Shown piece after piece: positions 16,748 to 24,421 of a stretch of 35,142 nt of DNA. The DNA lies in the NCBI GenBank assembly GCA_947631275.1, contig CANRKR010000022.1:1-35142 (forward strand). The letters are read 5' to 3'. Position 1 is the first letter of the stretch, and every line of letters begins with the position of its first letter. The position numbers and the translations under genes are program-made. The notes under the pieces were generated by a model that was given only the letters and a program-made list of their open reading frames with translations, did no database searches and had not been told where the DNA came from. This DNA is from an uncultured Akkermansia sp. (GTDB lineage Bacteria > Verrucomicrobiota > Verrucomicrobiia > Verrucomicrobiales > Akkermansiaceae).

Positions 16748-17488
16748 ATGAAGCGCTTGGGAAGAATTTTCATCCTGGCTGTATTGTGTTGTCTGGCAGG
16801 ATGCTACCCACCGCCGGAGCAGTATCCGCACACGAAATTCATTCAAACGCGGCGTGAAATCCTGCAGGAGCATCTCCTGGAACTGTTGCCCACGGAGCAA
16901 AAAGATTTGACGGCCGCAAAAGAGGAAGCAAAGTGGCTTGCCGACACGGCCTACAAGGCGGCGGCCGGAATCTCGCGTGTCAACGGCAGCAGGTTTCCGG
17001 GCTGGGCGGGAAACGCCCTCATCAACACACGATTTCAGGATCGCGGGCTCTGCTGGCACTACCAGCACGACATGTACCGCGAGCTGCGGCGGCGTGCGCT
17101 GCGCTTTTTCCGCATCGGCTGCTGCGTGCGCGACAGAGCGCATCGATCGGAGCACAACTGCGTGTATGTGGCGGCAAAAAATGGCGCGTGGCCGCACGTA
17201 TGGGTGTTGGATGCCTGGCTCTGGAACGGACGCTTGAAAGTAAGCAGGGGTGAGGAGCTCGATCCTGACGATTGGGCTGATCTGCCCGAGGTCACCGACA
17301 CCCTCTCCCAATTCTACACCGAGGGACACGAATGGCCGATTGAGCACTGGTTTATGGTGCGCGGCGAAGACGGACGCTACGCCCGCTACAACACCCCCGG
17401 AATCGAAAATTCCCATCAGTACAGGAACATGCGCAACAATATCTCCCGCGGCTACAGGGAACATCCGGGCAAGCAGACCAATTATTGA
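16748..17488 (+). CDS. Transglutaminase-like lipoprotein
   Basis: A 246-aa lipoprotein. MKRLGRIFILAVLCCLAGC is a signal peptide with lipobox LAGC (Cys19). A papain/transglutaminase-like catalytic triad can be read: Cys102 in DRGLCWHYQ, His136 in RSEHNCVYV and Asp155 in VWVLDAWLW. The His-to-Asp spacing of 19 fits the transglutaminase core. The ending (GEDGRYARYNTPGIENSHQYRNM) is not recognised. It likely acts at the membrane surface, perhaps on peptides or the cell wall. It is not in an operon: Hsp33 is divergent and the kinase gene converges 19 nt away. It shares the fold idea, but not clear sequence similarity, with the larger protein at 12225. Confidence 0.7.
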   Translation: MKRLGRIFILAVLCCLAGCYPPPEQYPHTKFIQTRREILQEHLLELLPTEQKDLTAAKEEAKWLADTAYKAAAGISRVNGSRFPGWAGNALINTRFQDRGLCWHYQHDMYRELRRRALRFFRIGCCVRDRAHRSEHNCVYVAAKNGAWPHVWVLDAWLWNGRLKVSRGEELDPDDWADLPEVTDTLSQFYTEGHEWPIEHWFMVRGEDGRYARYNTPGIENSHQYRNMRNNISRGYREHPGKQTNY

Positions 17489-17507
17489 TCTTCCCCGGCT
17501 GACAGCT

Positions 17508-20099
17508 TCAAAACGCCCGTTGCGTCCGCTCCAAAATGAGACGGAATCCGACGGTGGGACTGCGGTAATCTGCCGGTCGGGGGGTGCGGATGCCGGTGGA
17601 GAGTTGTGCCGGACGGAAGGAGGTGTAATCCCCGCCGCGAGTGACGCCGTAGTGGCGGAAGGCGAACCCGGCAGGACCTCCGTATTCATCGCTCACCCAT
17701 TCCTGCACGTTGCCGATGAGATCATGAATCCCCTGCGCATTCGGAGCAAAGGAACCCACGGGAGCCAGAAAAGGAAATTGATCCGAATAATGCTCAATGG
17801 TATATTGCGGAGACACGTAAGGCAGAGCCGAAGTATCGGAAAAATTCCCGGTGCCGGGCGGCGGCGGCCATTGTGTCCCCCATGAAAAATGCGGCAAGAG
17901 GGAGGAACGCGCCCGCTGCCCTCGTTCGTAAGGGGTTGCCCCTTTTTCTTCCTTGATACCGGCGAGGAAGCTCCACTCTTCATCCGTGGGGAGACGGTAC
18001 TCATCCGTGGGGCCGATGATGCCCGACTCCCGCTCCTGAGCCGTCAGCCAGCGGGCAAAGTGCTCGGCATCCGCCCGGGAAACGCCGACCACGGGGTGAT
18101 GCGCCTCCTGGGCGAAATCCGTGGGAGCCGGCATGGGAGCGCCTGTGGTGGCGACGAAGGCATGGTAATCTGCCATGCGCACCTCCGTGACACCGGCGAG
18201 CAGAGTGGGAGAAAGAGGTCGGAAAGCAAGCCCGAGACTGTTCACCCATTCTGTACCGAAAGCCACAGAGTTATTGGCGCGAAGAGAGGCGCTGATGACG
18301 AGATTCTGAGGAGAGATGCCGCTGTAGCGCGCCGTTGCGTAACCGGGCTTCTTGAATTCGATAAAGTACGGAGCCAGGGGAACTCGCACACCCTGCAACG
18401 GCGTCACTCCGATGGGGCGTCCGTTCAGCCATACTGTCGCACCGGACGGTGTCGTATGCAAAGAAATCGGCGTTTTTTGCACCGGGCGTGTCACGAGACG
18501 GTAAGCGCATGTTCCGTCGCGCGCAGTACCTGGTTCCGGCAGTGCGACGAGGGTGTGGTCGTATCCCAGCAGCCCCTGCGCTTCGCACATGCGTGCCAGC
18601 CACAGGATGTAGGCATTGATGCCGGCGGGCGTCGTGCGCACATATTCCCCGGCGGCAGAGTAAGGCAAATCGCTGACGGAGGGGGAATGGCGCAGAAACG
18701 TCTCAAACTGCTGCACGGTGACGGGACTCAGGGCCCGATGCTCCCCACTGCTGGCACGGTAGGTAGAACCCAGGGCATCCTGCCAATCCTTTCCCCGACG
18801 CGGGGGACGGTAGGGCTGCAAATCCCCCCCCAGCGCCAGAAGTCCGTGCTCCGGCGCCGTGGCAGAAATTTTCTTATCGGCATACCCTTCCTTGCGCAGG
18901 ATAAAAGAAAGTTCGGTCCTGGGGCGCACCTCAACCGGTCCGTATGGCGTCTCTTCCACATAGGTGCCATCGGAGGTGTAAATGGAAGCGCCGGCAGGCA
19001 CGGTAGAGATAAAAATAAGACTGTCGCGTTCCTCTTGATTGCGCGTAGCATCCGTGCCGGAGAACCTTGCACGAACCGCCTGAATGAGGCCTTCCCTGAG
19101 AGGAGAACTGATAGACAGCCCCCCCCCAACGCTGGCGGCAAACAGTAAAATCAACGCGAATATCACTATTTTCCGGCGCGAGTGCCGCCCCCCGAGCATC
19201 GTCTGGTGAGAAGGAGCGTACTGCCGCAGCGCATCAAGCTTCTCCGCCAGCACACGAGCGGAAATAATCGTGTCTTTTTGAATCCGGGGTTCGGCAGCAG
19301 CGCAGATGATTTCATTGAACTCCAGCCACCGCTTGCGCGAATCGCCCTCCACCACATCGTCCGGCAGGGATGGAAACTCCAGCCGGTCCTTCCCTGTGCT
19401 CATTTCGTAGAGCACCTTCGCCAGCGCATAGACATCCGCCCGCGGCGTGCCCGGTCCCTCCGGAGGCATATACCCCTCCGTCCCCACAAAAGATGTGTTG
19501 TCGCTCAACGCCACAGACCCCGCATCCGCCAGCTTGGCGCGTCCGTTCACAAAGACGATGTTGGAAGGTTTCACGTCGCGGTGAACCAGCTGTTCACAGC
19601 GCATGCCGTCAAGGGTGTGCGCCAGTTGGCTTCCTACTTCCAATACGTAATCCAATGGCATCGGATTGTGCCCGTAAAGTTCCATATCGCTCTGCAGCGT
19701 GCGTGGCACATAGTTCTCCGGTTCGATATGAATCCCTGTGTAGGCATCGTCCGCCAGCTCCATGACATAGTAGTAATACTCGCGATTCGCCACGACCCCC
19801 TGCCCCACGTGGAGAATGTGCACCACCCCCGGTATTTTTCGCGCCACCGGCTCATAATGCAGGATTCCTTCAAACTCCCGGACATACGTCACCTCATCCT
19901 CATAATCCTCACGCCATACCACCTTCACCGCCCGATACGCCGACGTGAGCGACCGCGCCAGCCACACCTCCCCATATGCCCCCGTCCCTATGAGCCGCAG
20001 TATCTCATGATCCGGCACAACGGGACACAAGCGCTCCTCCGTCCCCTCCGGGCGACGGTTGGCGTTCTTGCCGAAGCTGTCGGATGGTGGAGCTTCCAT
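17508..20099 (-). CDS. Membrane Ser/Thr protein kinase with PEGA repeats and FGE-sulfatase-like C-terminal domain
   Basis: An 863-aa signalling protein from the ATG at 20099. The kinase domain (about residues 30-295) has the P-loop GTGAYGEVW, the AVK lysine at 59, and the catalytic loop HRDVKPSN at 173. The DFG motif is changed to DAG (LADAGS), with the metal-binding Asp kept. A single membrane helix follows (KIVIFALILLFAASVGGGLS, about 310-329). Outside are two PEGA-type beta repeats (VPAGASIYTSDG, TPSGATVWLNGRPIGVTPLQG) and a C-terminal FGE-sulfatase/SUMF1-like domain (DEYRLPTDEEWSFLAG, IGNVQEWVSDEYGG, TVGFRLILE). The catalytic cysteines of true formylglycine-generating enzymes are absent, so the domain is more likely a binding module. 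The layout suggests an envelope sensor that phosphorylates cytoplasmic targets. Confidence 0.9.
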   Translation of the reverse strand: MEAPPSDSFGKNANRRPEGTEERLCPVVPDHEILRLIGTGAYGEVWLARSLTSAYRAVKVVWREDYEDEVTYVREFEGILHYEPVARKIPGVVHILHVGQGVVANREYYYYVMELADDAYTGIHIEPENYVPRTLQSDMELYGHNPMPLDYVLEVGSQLAHTLDGMRCEQLVHRDVKPSNIVFVNGRAKLADAGSVALSDNTSFVGTEGYMPPEGPGTPRADVYALAKVLYEMSTGKDRLEFPSLPDDVVEGDSRKRWLEFNEIICAAAEPRIQKDTIISARVLAEKLDALRQYAPSHQTMLGGRHSRRKIVIFALILLFAASVGGGLSISSPLREGLIQAVRARFSGTDATRNQEERDSLIFISTVPAGASIYTSDGTYVEETPYGPVEVRPRTELSFILRKEGYADKKISATAPEHGLLALGGDLQPYRPPRRGKDWQDALGSTYRASSGEHRALSPVTVQQFETFLRHSPSVSDLPYSAAGEYVRTTPAGINAYILWLARMCEAQGLLGYDHTLVALPEPGTARDGTCAYRLVTRPVQKTPISLHTTPSGATVWLNGRPIGVTPLQGVRVPLAPYFIEFKKPGYATARYSGISPQNLVISASLRANNSVAFGTEWVNSLGLAFRPLSPTLLAGVTEVRMADYHAFVATTGAPMPAPTDFAQEAHHPVVGVSRADAEHFARWLTAQERESGIIGPTDEYRLPTDEEWSFLAGIKEEKGATPYERGQRARSSLLPHFSWGTQWPPPPGTGNFSDTSALPYVSPQYTIEHYSDQFPFLAPVGSFAPNAQGIHDLIGNVQEWVSDEYGGPAGFAFRHYGVTRGGDYTSFRPAQLSTGIRTPRPADYRSPTVGFRLILERTQRAF

Positions 20100-20109
20100 A
20101 CACGCAGTG

Positions 20110-20137
20110 ATTATACGCCCTGCCCGCCGCAAAGCAA
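20110..20137 (-). promoter_or_regulatory. Promoter of the kinase gene
   Basis: On the minus strand TTGCTT (20137-20132), a 16-bp spacer and a perfect -10 TATAAT (20115-20110). Transcription would start about 4 nt before the ATG at 20099. This supports that ATG over the track start at 20150, which lies upstream of the promoter. Confidence 0.6.
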
Positions 20138-20225
20138 TGCGAAATTGCACCCGCCCCGGCTTATGCGGAGCAGATGCAGAAAGGGGCAGAGGTCGCGTAC
20201 CCCCATCATCGCCATGAATTTCGAC

Positions 20226-20254
20226 TTGACTTGGTATGATCTCACCGCTAGCAT
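20226..20254 (+). promoter_or_regulatory. Candidate promoter of rmuC
   Basis: TTGACT (20226-20231), a 17-bp spacer and TAGCAT (20249-20254). The predicted start near 20261 gives a 13-nt leader and supports the ATG at 20274. Confidence 0.5.
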
Positions 20255-20273
20255 GAGCCCCGGAACGACAGCG

Positions 20274-21563
20274 ATGACAACAAACGAGATATGGATCATC
20301 AGCGGAACCGCCCTCGCCGGTTTTGCACTTGCTTTTTTCATCGCGTGGGTTGTGATGCTCTATCGCGCAGCAAAGCTGCGGGCGGAAAATGCGAGATTGC
20401 AGTCAGAAGGAAAATTACTGAATAATCAGCTCACTCAGGTGAGAAATGAGCATGACGCTGAATTGCAACGACTCCGTAATCAATTTATCGAAAATCAAAA
20501 GGAACAACAGCACCGCTGGGAAGCCGACCGCAAAAGTCTGGTCAGCGAATTCAAAAACCTCGCCACAGAGACCCTGCAGGAGCGAAGCCGCCAGCTGAAG
20601 ACCGATAATACGGAAAGCATGGACGCCCTCCTCAAGCCCCTGCATCAGCAGCTCAATGGTCTCTCCATGGCCCTGCAGGAGGCGCAAAAAAATGGTCTGG
20701 AGGGACGCACGCGGCTGGAGGAACGCCTCGTCCAGATGACTCAGAAAACCGACCAGATTAGTAAGGGAGCAAATGAGCTTGCGAATGCTCTGCGCGGCAA
20801 CCACAAATTACAGGGACAATGGGGCGAGATGATTCTTGAAAAAATGCTGGAAAACAGCGGATTGCGCAGAAACGAACATTATCGCCTGCAGGAGGATTTC
20901 AAGGACGACGATACCGGCAAAAAATGGATACCGGACGCCGTCGTCATGTTCCCGCGCAACCGCAGTCTGATCATTGATGCTAAGGTCTCTCTGAATGATT
21001 ACATCGACTATGTGAACGCGCCGAATGAACAGACGCAACAGGAAAAGCTCAAACGACATCTCATCGCAGTGCGGGATCATATCGACCGTCTGGCATCTAA
21101 AAATTATGCAGCGTTGCGGAAGGAAAATGTCGTGGAGGACACCATCGACTACGTGCTCATGTTCATGCCGAACGAAGGGGGCTACATCGCCGCCCTCCAA
21201 GCTGATCCGAATCTGATAAACTACGCCCACAGCAGGAAAATTCTGTTGGTCGGTCCGACCAGCCTGAGCATGGCGCTCGCGCTCGCCCAGCATCTCTGGC
21301 TGAATGAAACTCAACTCAAAAACGCCTCTGATGTTTTTTCGCAGGCCAGAAAGCTATACGATGCTTTTGGCTCTTACTACAAAACATTTACAAAAATACA
21401 ATCCAAGATACTTGAGCTCCAGAATACCTACAATGAAGCCGAGAAAAAATGGAGCGCCCCACGCAGTGGAATTGAATACCACTACCGCAAACTCGGCAGC
21501 ATGGGCATCGATCTCAAAATGAGCCTGGGAGAGCCGAATGCCGAAGAACTCCGGGACGAATGA
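20274..21563 (+). CDS. rmuC: RmuC-family DNA recombination protein
   Basis: A 429-aa protein from the ATG at 20274; the first 364 codons of the track ORF are antisense to the kinase gene and not real. RmuC proteins are membrane-anchored and linked to limiting DNA rearrangements between inverted repeats, with a restriction-nuclease-like core. Visible are an N-terminal membrane helix (IWIISGTALAGFALAFFIAWVVMLY), a long coiled coil (about residues 35-170), then the RmuC core GQWGEMILEKMLENSGL, PDAVVMFPRNRSLIIDAKVSLNDYIDY and DYVLMFMPNEGGYIAAL. The IIDAKVS block carries the D-x-K-like nuclease residues. It is divergent from the kinase gene and followed by rnd on the same strand. Confidence 0.92.
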   Translation: MTTNEIWIISGTALAGFALAFFIAWVVMLYRAAKLRAENARLQSEGKLLNNQLTQVRNEHDAELQRLRNQFIENQKEQQHRWEADRKSLVSEFKNLATETLQERSRQLKTDNTESMDALLKPLHQQLNGLSMALQEAQKNGLEGRTRLEERLVQMTQKTDQISKGANELANALRGNHKLQGQWGEMILEKMLENSGLRRNEHYRLQEDFKDDDTGKKWIPDAVVMFPRNRSLIIDAKVSLNDYIDYVNAPNEQTQQEKLKRHLIAVRDHIDRLASKNYAALRKENVVEDTIDYVLMFMPNEGGYIAALQADPNLINYAHSRKILLVGPTSLSMALALAQHLWLNETQLKNASDVFSQARKLYDAFGSYYKTFTKIQSKILELQNTYNEAEKKWSAPRSGIEYHYRKLGSMGIDLKMSLGEPNAEELRDE

Positions 21564-21688
21564 GAAATCCTGAGGGCTGATCGTGGGGCGCATGCCTCCC
21601 GGAGAGATCGTTTCAAGTGCATGCAGATTTTTGCAGCCGCTCTGCCGTGCCGTTGCCGGGGCTTGTCCGCTCTATCCGTGCGTTTTGC

Positions 21689-21717
21689 TTGCCAAAGGGG
21701 AAGGTGTATGGTAGCAT
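21689..21717 (+). promoter_or_regulatory. Candidate promoter of rnd-MATE
   Basis: TTGCCA (21689-21694), a 17-bp spacer and an extended -10 TGG-TAGCAT (21712-21717). The predicted start is 4 nt before the ATG at 21728, which excludes the earlier starts in the ORF track. Confidence 0.5.
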
Positions 21718-21727
21718 GTGCGCCTGC

Positions 21728-22810
21728 ATGATTACGGACGGTGAAGCTCTGAAAGTGTGGGCTGTGCGTGCGAATGCACAGCCCCCCGGACGTGTCGTGC
21801 TGGATTTGGAAGCGGACAGCCTGCATTGCTACCGGGAGCGGTTGTGCCTGATTCAATATGCTGATGAGCAAGGCGATGAAATCATTGACCCTTTGCTGAT
21901 TGAGGAAATGACGCCCTTCAGAGACTGGCTGACCGGGGCGCAGGTGTGGATGCATGGAGCGGATTACGATATGTCCCTTCTGTTAAAAACCTTCGGCACT
22001 CTGCCGAATTTGATTTTGGACACGGAGGTAGCGGCACGGCTGCTGGGGTATGAGCGATTCGGACTGGCTGCGCTGATGGAGCAATTTTACGGCATCGTGC
22101 TGAGCAAGAAGAATCAGAAAGCCAACTGGGCAGTGCGTCCCATACCGGTTGAAATGCAGGAATATGCCCGGGGAGATGTGACCTGCATGCTGAAATTGGC
22201 AGACCGCCTTGTGAGGCAATTGCGTGAAAAAAAACGCTACGAGTGGTTCCTCGAAAGTTGTCGCTATAACATGAAGCACGCCCGACAGCGCCACAGCGAG
22301 CAACGCAAGGAGGACTGGCGCATCAAAGGCTGTGGAAAGCTGGAGCGCCGGGGTCTGGCAGCCCTGCGCGCCCTCTACAACTGGCGCTCTGCCGAGGCAA
22401 AGAGGTTGGACTGCCCGCCCTTCCACGTGTGCCACAACGAAGCCCTGCTGCGCTGGAGCGTGCAGTTGGAAGCGTTCGGAACAGCAATGCCCCTGTCGTA
22501 CTGGTCGGGTCCGCGTTGTACGCGCTTTCGCCTCGCCGTTCGCAATTTTCAACTGCTGGACGAGGAGGAGTACCCAATCATCAGAAAGAGCAGCTCCACT
22601 CACGATGCGAACTACAATGAAACTCAGCTTGAGCATTGGAAGCAGCGGAGGGATGCTCTCGCGCAGCATCTCGGGATTGAGCCGAGCTTGCTCGCCACGC
22701 GGGGGCAGTTGGAATGTCTCGCAGCCGGAGCGCGGAAAGCCGCGGATCTCATGAATTGGCAGCGGAATCTGCTGCTGGGTGAAACGCCCCTTCCCCGCCA
22801 TGCCAGATAA
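21728..22810 (+). CDS. rnd: Ribonuclease D-like 3'-5' exonuclease
   Basis: A DEDD-family exonuclease involved in tRNA and small-RNA 3' end processing, 360 aa from the ATG at 21728. The catalytic acids are visible: Asp26 and Glu28 in VVLDLEADS, the Exo II Asp in MHGADYDMSLL, and the DEDDy Tyr and Asp in YARGDVTCML. DTEVAARLLGYERFGLAALMEQFYGI is typical RNase D. A helical HRDC-like region follows (GLAALRALYNWRSAEAKRLDCPPFHVCHNEALL), and a second, weaker helical segment lies near the C-terminus. Its end overlaps the MATE exporter start by 11 nt, which suggests translational coupling. Confidence 0.9.
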   Translation: MITDGEALKVWAVRANAQPPGRVVLDLEADSLHCYRERLCLIQYADEQGDEIIDPLLIEEMTPFRDWLTGAQVWMHGADYDMSLLLKTFGTLPNLILDTEVAARLLGYERFGLAALMEQFYGIVLSKKNQKANWAVRPIPVEMQEYARGDVTCMLKLADRLVRQLREKKRYEWFLESCRYNMKHARQRHSEQRKEDWRIKGCGKLERRGLAALRALYNWRSAEAKRLDCPPFHVCHNEALLRWSVQLEAFGTAMPLSYWSGPRCTRFRLAVRNFQLLDEEEYPIIRKSSSTHDANYNETQLEHWKQRRDALAQHLGIEPSLLATRGQLECLAAGARKAADLMNWQRNLLLGETPLPRHAR

Positions 22811-24197
22811 ACGCCACACGCATCGTTTGCGGCTTGGTCGGGAAGAACTCGCTCGCATTCTCTCGCTGATGATTCCGCTCTATCTCGCCAACCTCATGAG
22901 CATGGGAATGGGGGTGATCGATACCGTCGTGGCGGGGCGCGCCGGCACGCAGGATCTCGCCGCGGTGGCTCTCGGCTGCTCGGTGACCGCCCCCATCATG
23001 GTCTCCGTCGGCGCCATCCTCAGCATCCTGGGGCCCATGGTATCCCGCCTGCTGGGGGAGGGACGTGAAAGCCGCGTGGGCTTGCTGCTGAACCGCGCCC
23101 TGTTTCTCAGCGTATTGCTGATGTTTGTCGAACTTGGTTTGCTCTACGGCGGCAGATGCATTTTCCCGCTCATTACCAACTCGCCGAAACTCGCCGCTGG
23201 GGCGGCCGAATACGTGTATTACCTCATGTACGCCGTACCGGCAAGCTTGGTTATGCGCGTGGTTCAGGGCTGCTGGGAGGGCTACTCGCGAACTCGCCCC
23301 GCGATGGTGGTATGCCTTCTGGGTCTGGTGCTGAATGTCCCCCTGAACTATGCCTGCGTGTTCGGTCAGTGGGGATTCCCGACGCTGGGAGGCCCCGGCT
23401 GCGGGCTGGCGACGACGATTGTGCATTGGCTCATGTGTATTGTGCTGTTAGGATTATTGATGCTCAGTCGGCAACACCGTCGTCCGGCGCAGCAGATGCT
23501 CGCCCTGCCGCGCCGCTGCACCCACCCGCTGATGCGGCGTATCCTGTGGCTCGGGTTGCCGCTGAGTGTGGCTTCTCTCTGCGAAATGAGCTATTTCTGT
23601 GTGGTGACGTTGGTCATAGCGCCACTCGGGGAGCAAATGGTGAGTGCCCAGCAGATCGCCATCAATATATCAGGGGTGGTCTTCATGTTCCCGCTCAGCT
23701 TGAGTGTGGCGGTCTCCATCCGCTCCTCCTTCCTTATCGGCGCGCGGCGTCGGCACGCCTTTCGCGCTATGGTGCGCAGCGTGTTGAAGTTCATGTACGC
23801 TACGGTGGCAATCTTCATGCTCGGCATGATTTCCTGCGCCCGCGCCATCACCTCTCTCTACACGACAGATCCCCTCGTGGCATCCACTGCATCCGGTCTC
23901 ATCATCCTCTGCGCACTCTATCAATTTTCAGATGCCACACAGGCGCTCATGGCCGGCCTGTTGCGCGGCTGCCACGACACATCCATCATCACCTGGGCCA
24001 ATATCTTTTGTTACTGGCTGCTCGGCTTCCCCCTCTCCGTCCTTCTCATCCGGACGGATTGGCTCTTACCCGCCATGGGTCCGGCCGGCGCCTGGTGGAG
24101 CTTCATCATTTCTCTCTCGGTTGTAGCGTTTATTCTCTACCGCCGCTTTTGCTCCACCTCACGCGCTGTATTTGCCGGGCGTCACAGCAGGGTCTGA
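22800..24197 (+). CDS. MATE-family efflux transporter
   Basis: A 465-aa inner-membrane cation-coupled exporter, the usual MATE length. About 12 hydrophobic helices are present. Characteristic segments are LMIPLYLANLMSMGMGVIDTVVAGRAGTQDLAAVALG at the N-terminus, PLNYACVFGQWGFPTLGGPGCGLATT after helix 5, and MVSAQQIAINISGVVFMFPLSLSVAVSIR in the second half. The track start (GTG 22779) adds seven residues; the ATG at 22800 overlaps the rnd stop by 11 nt and is preferred. No Shine-Dalgarno is visible. The substrate is unknown (drugs, dyes or metabolites by family). Confidence 0.92.
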   Translation: MPDKRHTHRLRLGREELARILSLMIPLYLANLMSMGMGVIDTVVAGRAGTQDLAAVALGCSVTAPIMVSVGAILSILGPMVSRLLGEGRESRVGLLLNRALFLSVLLMFVELGLLYGGRCIFPLITNSPKLAAGAAEYVYYLMYAVPASLVMRVVQGCWEGYSRTRPAMVVCLLGLVLNVPLNYACVFGQWGFPTLGGPGCGLATTIVHWLMCIVLLGLLMLSRQHRRPAQQMLALPRRCTHPLMRRILWLGLPLSVASLCEMSYFCVVTLVIAPLGEQMVSAQQIAINISGVVFMFPLSLSVAVSIRSSFLIGARRRHAFRAMVRSVLKFMYATVAIFMLGMISCARAITSLYTTDPLVASTASGLIILCALYQFSDATQALMAGLLRGCHDTSIITWANIFCYWLLGFPLSVLLIRTDWLLPAMGPAGAWWSFIISLSVVAFILYRRFCSTSRAVFAGRHSRV

Positions 24198-24207
24198 TCG
24201 TGCTCTT

Positions 24208-24229
24208 CCGGAGTCCTAGCGGACTCCGG
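24208..24229 (+). terminator. Perfect hairpin after the MATE gene
   Basis: CCGGAGTCC (24208-24216), loop TAGC and GGACTCCGG (24221-24229) form a perfect 9-bp stem 10 nt after the MATE stop. Only a weak T-tract follows (GCGTTGTTATC). It is the best formed terminator-like hairpin on the plus strand in this window. Confidence 0.6.
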
Positions 24230-24379
24230 GCGTTGTTATCGCCTTGGCATCCCGGTGGATGAGCGGAGGCAAGCGTGACGCTGGTTTCGGATGTTTTGAC
24301 CGAGTGTCCGCCACGTGAGCCTCATAATTTCACGGCGACTCAAATCTCCTTTTCTGATGCGTTTTGTCCTGCAATAGCC

Positions 24380-24408
24380 TTGCCCCGTTTGCGGCGGTGT
24401 GTTAGAGT
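24380..24408 (+). promoter_or_regulatory. Candidate promoter of recQ
   Basis: TTGCCC (24380-24385), a 17-bp spacer and an extended -10 TGT-TAGAGT (24403-24408). The predicted start is 7 nt before the ATG at 24422. Confidence 0.45.
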
Positions 24409-24421
24409 GAGGCTGAGCAAT

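Noticed and set aside
17889-20273. Plus-strand ORF 17889-19148 and the first 364 codons of the ORF 19182-21563
   Set aside because: Antisense to the kinase gene. The real RmuC protein begins at 20274, where the membrane helix and coiled coil start.
23156-24262. Plus-strand ORF of 368 aa inside the MATE gene
   Set aside because: Different frame from the MATE protein, His/Arg/Gly-rich and motif-free.
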